From: Palsa-461 sp963768185
Lineage (GTDB): Bacteria; Actinomycetota; Acidimicrobiia; Acidimicrobiales; RAAP-2
NCBI GenBank assembly: GCA_963768185.1
Contig: CAVYGS010000005.1
Coordinates: 620,001-684,000, forward strand
Direction of reading: 5' to 3'
DNA length: 64,000 nucleotides
Position 1 is the first letter of the stretch. Every line of letters begins with the position of its first letter. A model generated the notes under the pieces. The model was not told where the DNA came from and did no database searches. It worked only from the letters and a program-made list of their open reading frames with translations. Below, one piece after another: positions 9,532 to 17,683 of this stretch. The position numbers were made by a program, and so were the translations under genes.

Positions 9532-9630
9532 ATGGGTTCCCTCATCAAGAAGCGCCGCAAGCGGATGCGCAAGAAGAAGCACAAGAAGATGCTGAAGGCC
9601 ACCCGCTGGCAACGCCGGGCCGGGAAGTAG
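9532..9630 (+). CDS. Small ribosomal protein bS22-like (AURKAIP1/COX24 domain)
   Basis: A 32-residue, extremely basic protein beginning M-G-S-L-I-K-K-R-R-K-R-M and ending in Q-R-R-A-G-K. This is the actinobacterial AURKAIP1/COX24-type peptide identified as 30S protein bS22 in mycobacterial ribosome structures, where it sits near the decoding centre. Length and motif match the family throughout. A TAGCCT -10-like element lies about 10 bases upstream of the ATG, and a perfect 16-bp hairpin lies further upstream. The convergent ispE gene ends 8 bases downstream. Confidence 0.85.
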   Translation: MGSLIKKRRKRMRKKKHKKMLKATRWQRRAGK

Positions 9631-9637
9631 CCAAGCC

Positions 9638-10441
9638 CTAGCCGATTGGCCGGACGGACCCGTAGGAAGCGCCCACGGTCCGCACGGGAAGCAGCCTCCC
9701 CACCGCAGCGCCCAGGGTGATCTGGCGCGCCTCGGGGAGCCCCAGCTCGGCCTCGGTTCCCTCGACGAACCACGTGGCTCCGCTCCCAGCCAGCTGCGGT
9801 GGCCGCCCCGTCAGCTCGCTCAGCGCGTCACGCCACCGGGCCAGCTCGGGAGCGACCCGGATTGCCGGCGTCGTGAGGTCGTTGGCCCCGGCGTCCCCGA
9901 ACCCGCCGGCATGTGCCAGCTGGTCATAGGCGCGGTAGACCGCCGCCGTCTCCACGGCCATGGGCGGGACGAGCAGGACGAAGAAGCGGGGATGGTCCTC
10001 GAGCACCTCGATCCGCTCTCCGATCCCGCCGACGCGGGCGCGGCCGCCGCGCACGCAGAACGGCACGTCGGCTCCGAGCCGAGCCGCCACCTCGAGGTCT
10101 GCGCACCCGGCCCATCGGAGCACCGCCCCGGCGTCCGAGGAGCCCCCACCGAGGCCGCCCCCGACCGGGATCCGCTTGACCAGGCGGACGCCGGCCCGTC
10201 GGTCGACCGCGGCGAGCGCCCTAGTCACGAGGTTGCCCGCACCGTGCTCGAGCCGGGCGCCGCGCGGCTCGAGCACGACCTCCAGGCCCTGACCGTCGGG
10301 GTCGATCACGAGCTCGTCGGCCAGGTCGATCGAGACCATCTCGGCGTCGAGCTCGTGCAGCCCGTCGGCCCTCACCCCGGTGACTCGGAGCGAGAGGGTG
10401 AGCTTTGCCGGCGCCGGCACGACGACGCGACCCTTGCTCAC
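9638..10441 (-). CDS. ispE: 4-diphosphocytidyl-2-C-methyl-D-erythritol kinase
   Basis: A GHMP kinase of the MEP isoprenoid pathway that phosphorylates CDP-ME at the 2-hydroxyl. The ATP-binding loop P-V-G-G-G-L-G-G-G-S-S-D-A lies at about residue 95, preceded by P-A-P-A-K-L-T-L-S-L at the N-terminus. The start is set at GTG 10441 because it overlaps the rsmA stop by 4 bases (GTGA); the longer frame to 10468 would intrude into rsmA. The product is 267 residues. It is the last gene of the metG-tatD-rlpA-rsmA-ispE run. Confidence 0.93.
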   Translation of the reverse strand: MSKGRVVVPAPAKLTLSLRVTGVRADGLHELDAEMVSIDLADELVIDPDGQGLEVVLEPRGARLEHGAGNLVTRALAAVDRRAGVRLVKRIPVGGGLGGGSSDAGAVLRWAGCADLEVAARLGADVPFCVRGGRARVGGIGERIEVLEDHPRFFVLLVPPMAVETAAVYRAYDQLAHAGGFGDAGANDLTTPAIRVAPELARWRDALSELTGRPPQLAGSGATWFVEGTEAELGLPEARQITLGAAVGRLLPVRTVGASYGSVRPIG

Positions 10442-11262
10442 GCCGGCATCCTCGCGAGCGCCCCCCACTGCTCGACGCCGAGCTCCTCGGCCCGGGCCGT
10501 CGGCGCGACTCCGGCTCGCTCGAACGCGCCGGGTTCGACCACTCCCGCCAGCGCACGCCGCAACATCTTGCGCCGGTGGGCGAAGCCCGCCCGCACCACG
10601 GACTCGAATCGGTCGTAGGAGGCGACGGAGGGGTCGATGGCGGGGGTCGTGCGACGGACCAGCTCCACGAGCACCGACTCGACCTTGGGGCGGGGCACGA
10701 ACACCGACGCCGGCACCCGACCGGCCACGGTGGCGGTGGCCCAGTAGGAGATCTTCACCGAGACCGCCCCGTACGCCGGGTCACCCGGCCCGGCGACCCA
10801 GCGCTCCCCCACCTCGCGCTGGACCATGACCAGCATCCGGACGATCCGCGGCGCCCGCTCGAGCGCCCTGATGACCACCGGGGTGGCCACGCTGTAGGGA
10901 AGGTTCGCCACGAGGACGACCGGGTCGTCCCGCCCCTCGAGCAGCGCGCCCCAGTCGAGTCGGAGCGCGTCGGCCTGGACGACCTCCACCCGTTCGTCCG
11001 CGGCGGTGGAGCGGAGGATGTCTGCCAGCCGCCGGTCGACCTCGATCGCCAGCACCCGAGCCCCGGTCGCCGCGAGCGCGACGGTGAGTGATCCCAGGCC
11101 GGCTCCAATCTCGACGACCACCGTCTCGGGGCCGACCCCCGAGAGGCGTGCGATCCGCTCGACCGTGTTCGGGTCGGCGACGAAGTTCTGCCCAAGGGCT
11201 TTGGTGGGACGGATGTTGTGCTCGGCCAGCAGGCGCTGGACGTCCGAGCGCGACAGGTTCAC
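10438..11262 (-). CDS. rsmA: 16S rRNA (adenine1518-N6/adenine1519-N6)-dimethyltransferase
   Basis: KsgA/RsmA dimethylates two adjacent adenines in the 3' hairpin of 16S rRNA during small-subunit assembly. The 274-residue frame has K-A-L-G-Q-N-F at the N-terminus, the SAM site E-I-G-A-G-L-G-S-L-T, and the catalytic N-L-P-Y-S. The start GTG 11262 overlaps the stop of the RlpA-like gene by 4 bases, and the stop overlaps ispE by 4 bases, so translation of the three is probably coupled. Confidence 0.95.
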   Translation of the reverse strand: MNLSRSDVQRLLAEHNIRPTKALGQNFVADPNTVERIARLSGVGPETVVVEIGAGLGSLTVALAATGARVLAIEVDRRLADILRSTAADERVEVVQADALRLDWGALLEGRDDPVVLVANLPYSVATPVVIRALERAPRIVRMLVMVQREVGERWVAGPGDPAYGAVSVKISYWATATVAGRVPASVFVPRPKVESVLVELVRRTTPAIDPSVASYDRFESVVRAGFAHRRKMLRRALAGVVEPGAFERAGVAPTARAEELGVEQWGALARMPA

Positions 11263-11843
11263 CAGGAAATGGTGACCTGGATGGTGCCTTGGCTCAACGG
11301 CGCCATGGCTTCGAACCCTGAGGGTGAGAGGTCCACGACACGGCCGGGGTTGTCGGCCTCGCGGTCGTCAACGAGGCAGGTGATCGTGACGCCGGTCGCG
11401 AGATCCTCGACGGTGAGTGTCGTCCCCTTGGGGAGCCAGGGGCTCGCGCAACGACCGGGCGGCGCCTCCGAGTACCAGGTGGCGAGGCCCGTCGCGACGT
11501 CCGCCGGATCGGTCGTCGTGGTCGTGGTGGGTGGAGGCGGGGGCGCTGTCGTGGTCGTGGGTGGGGGGGCCGTCGTGGTCGTGGATGGGGGGGCCGTCGT
11601 GGTCGTGGCGGGGGCCTGGAAGACGACCTTGGTGCTCCCGATGTACCCGCTCTGGGCGCGCGCCAAGGAGGCCGCAGCAGCCCGACCACCGCCTGCGCCT
11701 CCGGGAGCGGCGCTCAGCGCCGCCCCAGTGCCCAGTAGCAGGAGAGGCGCACCCAGCAGCCCGAGGCTCAATACTGAACCGACGAGCAAGCGCCTCCCCC
11801 CGGTGCTTTGTGTCCTCAGACCTCCGCCCTTCTCCGGGGACAT
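11259..11843 (-). CDS. RlpA-like double-psi beta-barrel exported protein
   Basis: A 194-residue exported protein. Residues ~18-45 form a hydrophobic signal/anchor. A low-complexity linker of Thr4-Ala-Pro-Pro repeats spans about residues 80-112. The C-terminal domain has G-L-A-T-W-Y-S-E, L-P-K-G-T-T-L-T-V and V-D-D-R...R-V-V-D-L-S, the RlpA/DPBB pattern, which binds or cleaves peptidoglycan. In other actinobacteria the slot between tatD and rsmA holds the resuscitation factor gene rpfB, so a different wall-active protein occupies that place here. No lysozyme-like Rpf domain is present. Confidence 0.8.
   Translation of the reverse strand: MSPEKGGGLRTQSTGGRRLLVGSVLSLGLLGAPLLLLGTGAALSAAPGGAGGGRAAAASLARAQSGYIGSTKVVFQAPATTTTAPPSTTTTAPPPTTTTAPPPPPTTTTTTDPADVATGLATWYSEAPPGRCASPWLPKGTTLTVEDLATGVTITCLVDDREADNPGRVVDLSPSGFEAMAPLSQGTIQVTISW
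11548..11619 (-). repeat. 24-bp tandem repeats coding the Thr/Pro linker
   Basis: Two near-identical 24-base units (11548-11571 and 11572-11595) are followed by a diverged third copy. They encode the T-T-T-T-A-P-P linker of the RlpA-like protein. Slippage in such a repeat would change linker length without breaking the frame. Confidence 0.7.
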
Positions 11844-11950
11844 GACCCGCGCCGACCAGGGGACCGGCTTCAGGATGAGGGGATACTAGGAACGGCGGTC
11901 AGACCTGGCAAGTGGGTCCGAGCCAGCTCAGGCGGCCGCTCGGCGCCCCC

Positions 11951-12742
11951 TCAGATCCCCGCGAGAGCGAAAGCGCGCCGTGCCGACTCGAACGAAGACT
12001 GCGCCAGGACAGCGGGCTCCACACCCTTCAACCCTGCGACGCACTCGCCGACCACACGCACGTGGCCCGGCTCGTTGCGCGCCCCGCGGTAGGGCACCGG
12101 CGCGAGAAACGGGCTGTCCGTCTCGATCAGCAGACGGTCGAGCGGGCACAGCGCCGCGGCCTCCCGCACCGGGGCGGCGTTCTTGAAGGTCACGATGCCG
12201 CTGAAGGACACGAACATCCCCGCGTCGAGGCACCGGCGGGCCTCGTCCGGCCCGCCGGTGAAACAGTGCAGCACGGTCCGCTCCGGGACCCCCTCGGCAT
12301 CGAGGATGTCGAACAAGTCTTCCCAGGCGTCTCGCGCATGGATCACCAGTGCAAGGCCGTGGCGCTTGGCCAGGGCGATCTGGGCGGCGAAGGCCGGCCG
12401 CTGGGCCTCCCTCGGCGAGTGCTCGTAGAAGTAGTCCAGGCCGCACTCCCCCACCCCGACCGGCCGGGGGCCCGAGAGCATCGAACGCTCGAGGAGCGCC
12501 GCCACCTCGTCGATGCCCCGGGAGGCCTCGTGGGGGTGCAGGCCGACGGTGGCGAAGACCGGTGGGCTGCCACCCGGCGGCGCGCCCGACAGCGCGAGGG
12601 CCTGCGCGGAGGAGTCGGCCTCGGTCCCGATGCACACCATGCCGGCCACCCCGGCCTCGCTCGCCCGGACCAGCACGGCGGGCTCGGGCTCATAGAACTC
12701 CTGGACGTGGCAGTGCGAGTCGAACCAGGTCGCGTCGCCCAC
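11951..12742 (-). CDS. tatD: TatD family hydrolase (metal-dependent DNase)
   Basis: A 263-residue TIM-barrel metallohydrolase. It opens with W-F-D-S-H-C-H, carrying the HxH metal pair, followed by G-T-E-A-D, H-C-F-T-G-G and L-L-I-E-T-D-S-P-F-L blocks diagnostic of TatD. Members act as 3'-5' exonucleases or D-aminoacyl-tRNA deacylase-like enzymes. The open frame extends back inside metG, but GTG 12742 directly follows the metG stop (12744) and precedes the first conserved strand. Confidence 0.92.
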   Translation of the reverse strand: MGDATWFDSHCHVQEFYEPEPAVLVRASEAGVAGMVCIGTEADSSAQALALSGAPPGGSPPVFATVGLHPHEASRGIDEVAALLERSMLSGPRPVGVGECGLDYFYEHSPREAQRPAFAAQIALAKRHGLALVIHARDAWEDLFDILDAEGVPERTVLHCFTGGPDEARRCLDAGMFVSFSGIVTFKNAAPVREAAALCPLDRLLIETDSPFLAPVPYRGARNEPGHVRVVGECVAGLKGVEPAVLAQSSFESARRAFALAGI

Positions 12743-12743
12743 C

Positions 12744-14282
12744 TCAGTCCCTCCGACGGGGGAACAGCGGGTCACCCTTGGCGACGGGAAGCCCTCCGGG
12801 GTAGCCGCCCCAGCGGGCGTCGTCCGGCACCCGCTGTTCCTCGGGCGAACCCGCCAGTCCGATGCGGCGCCAGATCTCCGCACACGTGGAGGGCATCGCG
12901 GGGCTGGCGAGCAGCGCCACGATCCGCAGCGCCTCGAGCGCGCTCCCGAGCACCGCGTCGACGCTCGGGCCCGAATCCTGCTTCCAGGGCTCCGTCGACT
13001 CGAGCAGCGAATTCGCGCCGCCGATCAGACGCCAGGTGGCCGCCAGCGCGTCGTGCGGGGCGAAGCGCTCCCAGGCGGCAGCGACCTCGGCGACCACCTC
13101 GGCCGCGAGTGGTGCGAGCGGGCTCTCGGGCACCGGAGCCGGGCCGGTCCCACCACACTTGGACCCCACCACGGTGGCGACCCGGGCCAGCAGGTTGCCC
13201 AGGTTGTTGGCCAGGTCCGCGTTGTAACGGGCAACGATGCCGGCGTAGGAGAAGTCGCTGTCGCTGCCGAGCGGGGCGCGCAGCAGGTGGTAGCGGATCG
13301 GGTCGACGCCGAAGTCGTCGGTCAGCACGTCGGGGGCGACGTCGGTGATCTCCACCTCCTCGGCCGATCGGGCGAGGCGCTGCAGCATCGTCTTGGACAG
13401 CCGCTCGCCGCCGAAGAGGAGCCAGCCGTGGACGAAGACGTTGGCCGGTGGGTCGATCCCGGCCGCCATGCACATTGCCGGCCACCACACGCAGTGGAAC
13501 CGCAGGATCTCCTTGCCGATCAGGTGATGGACGTGCGGCCACCAGCGGGAGAACCGCTCTTCGTCCGCGCCGTAGCCGATCGCGGTCGCGTAGTTGATGA
13601 GCGCGTCATACCAGACGTAAAAGACGTGGTCGTCGTCCCAGGGGACGGGGACCCCCCAGCGCATCGAGGTCCTGGTGATCGAGATGGGATGGAGGCCGCC
13701 CTTGATGAAGCCGAGCGCCTCGTTCCGCTTCGTCACGGGCCGCACTGCCCCAGGGTTGGCCTCGTACCACTCGAGCAGTCGGTCGCCGAACGCGTCGAGC
13801 TTGAAGAAGTAGTTCTCCTCCTCCATGAAGATGACCGGCGTGCCGTGCTGCGGGCAGTTGCCGTCGACCAGCTGCTCCTCGGTGTAGTAGTCCTCGCACC
13901 GTACGCAGTAAAGGCCCTGGTAGAGGCCCTTTTCGATGTAGCCGTTGTCGTAGATCCGCTGGAGGAAGGTCTGGACCGCCAGGAAGTGGCGGGGCTCGGT
14001 CGTGCGGATGAAGTCGTCGTTGGAGATCTCGAGGCCCCGCCAGGCCTCGGCGAAGTGGGCCGAGGTCTGGTCGGCCCAGGCCAGCGGCTCCATGTCGTGC
14101 TCGGCGGCCGACTCGGCGATCTTGGCCCCGTGCTCGTCGGTGCCGGTGAGGAAGAAGACTTCGTCGCCGGCCAAACGGTGCCAGCGGGCGATCGCGTCGG
14201 CGTTCACGGTCGTATACGCGTGGCCGACGTGCGGCGCGTCGTTCACGTAATAGATCGGCGTCGTGATGAAGAAGCGACCCAT
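12744..14282 (-). CDS. metG: Methionine--tRNA ligase
   Basis: A class I aminoacyl-tRNA synthetase of 512 residues charging tRNA-Met. The HIGH equivalent is P-H-V-G-H (residues 17-21) and the KMSKS equivalent is E-R-L-S-K-T. A C-V-R-C ... C-P-Q-H knuckle lies near residues 125-145. The start is ATG 14282. It heads the tatD-rlpA-rsmA-ispE run. The long plus-strand frames over it are antisense shadows. Confidence 0.96.
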   Translation of the reverse strand: MGRFFITTPIYYVNDAPHVGHAYTTVNADAIARWHRLAGDEVFFLTGTDEHGAKIAESAAEHDMEPLAWADQTSAHFAEAWRGLEISNDDFIRTTEPRHFLAVQTFLQRIYDNGYIEKGLYQGLYCVRCEDYYTEEQLVDGNCPQHGTPVIFMEEENYFFKLDAFGDRLLEWYEANPGAVRPVTKRNEALGFIKGGLHPISITRTSMRWGVPVPWDDDHVFYVWYDALINYATAIGYGADEERFSRWWPHVHHLIGKEILRFHCVWWPAMCMAAGIDPPANVFVHGWLLFGGERLSKTMLQRLARSAEEVEITDVAPDVLTDDFGVDPIRYHLLRAPLGSDSDFSYAGIVARYNADLANNLGNLLARVATVVGSKCGGTGPAPVPESPLAPLAAEVVAEVAAAWERFAPHDALAATWRLIGGANSLLESTEPWKQDSGPSVDAVLGSALEALRIVALLASPAMPSTCAEIWRRIGLAGSPEEQRVPDDARWGGYPGGLPVAKGDPLFPRRRD

Positions 14283-14330
14283 CGCTCCACGTTACCGGCG
14301 CCCCGCTGGGCCCCCCGTGGGCCGGGCGCC

Positions 14331-15185
14331 CTACTGGGTGCCGTCGCGCTGGGCCACCGCCTCGGCATAGGCGCGCCGGCGCGGCACCCCGAGCTCGTCC
14401 GCCACCGCCTCGGCGGCGGCCCGCGGCGAGTCGCCCTCGGCGAGCCGGGCGCGCACTGCGTCGCGCACGGTGTCGTGATCGGGGCCGGCGGGCGCCGGGG
14501 CGCCGGCCAGCACGACGACGACCTCTCCCCGAACCTCTCGGTCAGCGAACAGCTCCGCTGCCTCGGCGAGGCTACCCCGCCAGACCTCCTCGTGGAGCTT
14601 GGTCAGCTCCCGGCACACGGCGACGGGGCGGTCACCGCACGCCTCGTGCAGATCGGCGAGCAACCGGGCCACCCGTCCGGGGGCCTCGAGGAGGACGGCG
14701 GTGCGCGTCTCACCGGCGAGCTGCTCCAGTCGCCGGTGCCGCTCGGCCCCCTTGCGCGGCACGAACCCCTCGACGCAGAACCGATCGGTGTCGAGCCCGC
14801 TCAGGCTCAGCGCGGTCACCACCGACGAGGGGCCCGGCACCTCGGTCACCGTGAGTCCGGCCTTGGCGGCCGCCGCGACGAGGCGGCGGCCCGGGTCCGA
14901 GACCGTCGGGGTCCCCGCGTCGCTCACGACGGCGACCGTCTTGCCTTCGCGCACCCACCCGAGCACCTCGGGCACCCGCGCCGCCTCGTTGTGGCCGTGC
15001 AGGGACACGAGGCGTGCCGGGCTCGACGGCAGGCCGCACGCGGAGAGCAGCGCCCTCGTTCGCCGGGTGTCCTCGCAGCACACGATGTCGGCTTCGGCGA
15101 GCGCGCTGCGGGCGCGGGGCGAGAGGTCGCCCAGGTTGCCGATGGGGGTCGCCACGAGGACGAGGCACCCCGGGGCCGGCGTCAC
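14331..15185 (-). CDS. rsmI: 16S rRNA (cytidine1402-2'-O)-methyltransferase
   Basis: A 284-residue tetrapyrrole-methylase-fold enzyme that 2'-O-methylates C1402 in the decoding centre. Diagnostic blocks are L-V-A-T-P-I-G-N-L-G-D, C-C-E-D-T-R-R-T, V-S-D-A-G-T-P-T-V-S-D-P-G and V-P-G-P-S-S. The start GTG 15185 overlaps the stop of the DUF192 gene by 4 bases. The longer frame start (15221) lies inside that gene and is less likely. Confidence 0.93.
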   Translation of the reverse strand: MTPAPGCLVLVATPIGNLGDLSPRARSALAEADIVCCEDTRRTRALLSACGLPSSPARLVSLHGHNEAARVPEVLGWVREGKTVAVVSDAGTPTVSDPGRRLVAAAAKAGLTVTEVPGPSSVVTALSLSGLDTDRFCVEGFVPRKGAERHRRLEQLAGETRTAVLLEAPGRVARLLADLHEACGDRPVAVCRELTKLHEEVWRGSLAEAAELFADREVRGEVVVVLAGAPAPAGPDHDTVRDAVRARLAEGDSPRAAAEAVADELGVPRRRAYAEAVAQRDGTQ

Positions 15186-15523
15186 GGCGTCGCCCGAAAC
15201 TCGAGCTGGTCGCCCTCGCACAGACCCCAGCGATCGAACGATCCGGCCTTGGCCTCGACGGCATGGGTGGCCCGCACGCGCGGCATCGTGACCCGCCAGC
15301 GCGAGAGCCGCACGACCGACAGCACCCGGCCGTCGCGATCCAAGAACGCCACGTCGAGCGCGTAGGGCACGCCGAAGGAGTGGATGGAGCGCGTGTGCGG
15401 GAGGAACATCGCCCCGTCGAAGCGCGCCCGCCCGAGCAACCCGCGCGTGCGGTCGACGAAGGAGTCCGCCAGGTCGGCCGCGGCCAGCACCTGGCCATCT
15501 CGAAGCAGCCAGCCCGTCTGCAT
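15182..15523 (-). CDS. DUF192 family protein
   Basis: A 113-residue protein with the DUF192 pattern: a T-R-G-L-L-G-R block, a F-L-P-H-T-R-S-I-H-S-F-G-V-P core, then a D-V-A-F-L-D-R-D strand and a C-terminal A-V-E-A-K-A-G. Homologues elsewhere are often exported; no signal peptide is visible here. Its function is unknown. It lies between ychF and rsmI and overlaps rsmI by 4 bases. Confidence 0.85.
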   Translation of the reverse strand: MQTGWLLRDGQVLAAADLADSFVDRTRGLLGRARFDGAMFLPHTRSIHSFGVPYALDVAFLDRDGRVLSVVRLSRWRVTMPRVRATHAVEAKAGSFDRWGLCEGDQLEFRATP

Positions 15524-15535
15524 GTCGGTCCCCGC

Positions 15536-16618
15536 CTAGACGTTGAACCGGATCTCGAGGACGTCACCGTCTTTGACGGGGTAGTCCTTGCCCTCGACGC
15601 GGAGCTTCCCGGCTGCCTTGGCCTCGTTCCAGCCGCCCAGCCGCAACAGCTCGTCCCAGTGGATCACCTCGGCGCGGATGAACCCGCGCTGGAGATCGGA
15701 GTGGATGACACCGGCGCACTCCGGGGCGAGCGCGCCGGCCCGGAAGATCCAGGCCCGTGACTCCTTGTCGCCTGTCGTGAGGAAGGTGCGCAGCCCGAGC
15801 AGGTCGAACGCGGCCCGGGCCACCCGCGGGACGACCCCCTGGCCGAGGCCCAGGCCCTCCAACAGCTCGGCCCGCTCGGCCGGATCCAACTGGGCGGCCT
15901 CGGCCTCCAGCTGCACGCACACGGCGATCGCCTCGCCGGCCTCGCCCAGGTGGGCCGCCACCGGGGCGACCAGCGCGTCGACATCGTCGAGCTGGTCCTC
16001 GCCCACGTTGACGACGGCCAGGACCGGCTTGTCGGTGAGCAAGAAGGAGTTGTGCAGGCGGGCGCGGAGCGAGGCCTCGAGCGTGGAGCGGAACAGCGGC
16101 ACCCCCGACTGGAGCACCTCGACGGCGGCGTCGATCGCGTCGGCCTCGTCGGCGAGCGCCGCATTGGCCTTCAAGCGCGCCTGCTTGCGGCGCTTCTCCG
16201 ACTGGGTCTCGAGCGACGCTACGTCGGCGAGCACCAACTCCAGCTCGAGCGTCTCCAGGCACTCGAGCGGGTCGTCGGGCCCGGCGACGGCGTCGTCCTC
16301 GAACGAGCGCAACACCAGCACCAGCGCGTCGACCTCCCGGATGCCGCCCAGGAACCGGTTGCCGAGCCCTTCCCCGGACGCCGACCCGGCGACCAGCCCG
16401 GCGATGTCGACGAACTCCACCCCGGCTCGAACGACCTTGGCGCTCTTGCTCAGCACGGCCAGCGCCTCGAGGCGGGGGTCGGGCAGGGGCGCCACGCCGA
16501 CCGAGGTCTCGATCGTCGAGAACGGGTGGGAAGCCACCGCCACATGCCCCCCGGTCAGGGCGTTGAAGAGCGAAGACTTCCCGGCGTTGGCCAGGCCGAC
16601 GAGACCGAGTCGTTCCAC
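15536..16618 (-). CDS. ychF: Redox-regulated ATPase/GTPase YchF (OLA1 type)
   Basis: A 360-residue Obg-family P-loop protein. The Walker A is G-L-A-N-A-G-K-S-S, switch region V-D-I-A-G-L-V is intact, and the specificity loop is N-V-G-E in place of NKxD, which gives ATP preference in this family. A C-terminal TGS domain follows (about residue 275 on). It associates with ribosomes and stress responses. The start is GTG 16618. Confidence 0.94.
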   Translation of the reverse strand: MERLGLVGLANAGKSSLFNALTGGHVAVASHPFSTIETSVGVAPLPDPRLEALAVLSKSAKVVRAGVEFVDIAGLVAGSASGEGLGNRFLGGIREVDALVLVLRSFEDDAVAGPDDPLECLETLELELVLADVASLETQSEKRRKQARLKANAALADEADAIDAAVEVLQSGVPLFRSTLEASLRARLHNSFLLTDKPVLAVVNVGEDQLDDVDALVAPVAAHLGEAGEAIAVCVQLEAEAAQLDPAERAELLEGLGLGQGVVPRVARAAFDLLGLRTFLTTGDKESRAWIFRAGALAPECAGVIHSDLQRGFIRAEVIHWDELLRLGGWNEAKAAGKLRVEGKDYPVKDGDVLEIRFNV

Positions 16619-16668
16619 GGCCAGACGCTACAGGGAGGGGCTGAGCACTCCGGTAGGCTTCAGCCCTT

Positions 16669-16752
16669 ATGTCGAAGCGCACCGTCAAGCGCAAGCTGCG
16701 CAAGAAGAACAAGGCCAACCACGGCAAGCGCCCGAACGCCGGGCGCGGCTGA
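16669..16752 (+). CDS. Small ribosomal protein bL37-like
   Basis: A 27-residue basic peptide starting M-S-K-R-T-V-K-R-K-L and containing K-A-N-H-G-K-R-P-N-A. That block is the hallmark of bL37, the tiny 50S protein first seen near the peptidyl-transferase centre of mycobacterial ribosomes. It is divergent from ychF; a TAGGCT -10-like element at 16654-16659 would give a near-leaderless mRNA. The assignment rests on the motif and size. Confidence 0.75.
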   Translation: MSKRTVKRKLRKKNKANHGKRPNAGRG

Positions 16753-16763
16753 GCGGACCGCTC

Positions 16764-17624
16764 TTAGGCCCGCGGCCAGGCCACCTGGCGCTCGCGCAGC
16801 ACTCCCATCAGCTCGGGAGGTAGGTCCGAGATGATGCCGTCGACCCCGAGGTCGACCAACCGCTCCATCGACTCGACGTCGTTGACCGTCCAGACGTGGA
16901 CGGCGATGCCGTGGCGGTGGGCCGCCTCGACGAAGCGGTGGTCGACGAGCGTGATGTCCCCGTAGCGCTCGGGCACCTGGAAGGCGACGAAGGACGCGGG
17001 CGGTGGCTCTTCGCCGTTGCGCACCGCCTGATAGAAGGCGGCGGTCCCCGCTGTCCCGGCCGAGGTGGGCACCTCGGGGGCCAGGCGGGAGAACGCCGCT
17101 GTCGTGAGGTCGTTGAACGACGTCACGATCACGTCGTCGGTGCGGCCGAAGCGCTTGAGGAGGTCGGCCACGGCCTCCTCGTAGGGGGCGACGGCCGGTG
17201 CGGACTGCTTGATGTCAAGGTTCAAGATGACCTCGGGGAAGGCCTCGAACACCTCCTCGAGCGAGGCGATCCGGAACTCGGGATCGGTCTCGGCCCGGCC
17301 CCGGTACGGGTAATCGGACTCGGGCCGCCCCGGGGTGACGTCGGCTCCGGGGATGAACCAGTAGGCCGAGTCGAGCGCCTTCACCTCGGCGAAGCTGAGA
17401 TCCGCGATCGCGCCGGTGCCATTGGTCGTCCGGCCGACCGTCTCGTCGTGGCAGACGACGAGCTGCCCGTCCTTGGTCGCATGCACGTCGAGCTCGATGG
17501 CCGGCGCACCGGCCGCCACCGCGTTGCGCATGGCGAAGAGCGTGGAGGAGGGCCAGGACCACGCCCCGCCCTGGTGCGCGTACGCAAGCACGCGACGCTC
17601 CAGCCAAGGGTTCGTCTCGGGCAC
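16764..17624 (-). CDS. Glycerophosphodiester phosphodiesterase family protein
   Basis: A 286-residue GDPD-fold enzyme. It has A-H-Q-G-G near the N-terminus (usual form HRG), E-L-D-V-H for metal binding, H-D-E-T-V-G-R-T-T-N-G-T-G, and V-H-V-W-T-V-N at the C-terminal end. It hydrolyses glycerophosphodiesters to glycerol-3-phosphate and an alcohol. The Gln for Arg swap in the first motif is a mild departure. There is no signal peptide, so it is probably cytosolic. The start is GTG 17624. Confidence 0.9.
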   Translation of the reverse strand: MPETNPWLERRVLAYAHQGGAWSWPSSTLFAMRNAVAAGAPAIELDVHATKDGQLVVCHDETVGRTTNGTGAIADLSFAEVKALDSAYWFIPGADVTPGRPESDYPYRGRAETDPEFRIASLEEVFEAFPEVILNLDIKQSAPAVAPYEEAVADLLKRFGRTDDVIVTSFNDLTTAAFSRLAPEVPTSAGTAGTAAFYQAVRNGEEPPPASFVAFQVPERYGDITLVDHRFVEAAHRHGIAVHVWTVNDVESMERLVDLGVDGIISDLPPELMGVLRERQVAWPRA

Positions 17625-17683
17625 GCACCGATCGTACCGAGCCAGGGTCGAGGCGACCGGGGGGACGGTAGCCTCGGTGCCAC

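Noticed and set aside
11912..13348. A 478-codon plus-strand open frame
   Set aside because: Antisense shadow of tatD and metG; Arg/Pro-rich nonsense with no motifs.
13053..15365. A 770-codon plus-strand open frame
   Set aside because: It lies antisense to metG and rsmI, has no domain pattern, and arises from the third-position GC bias of those genes.
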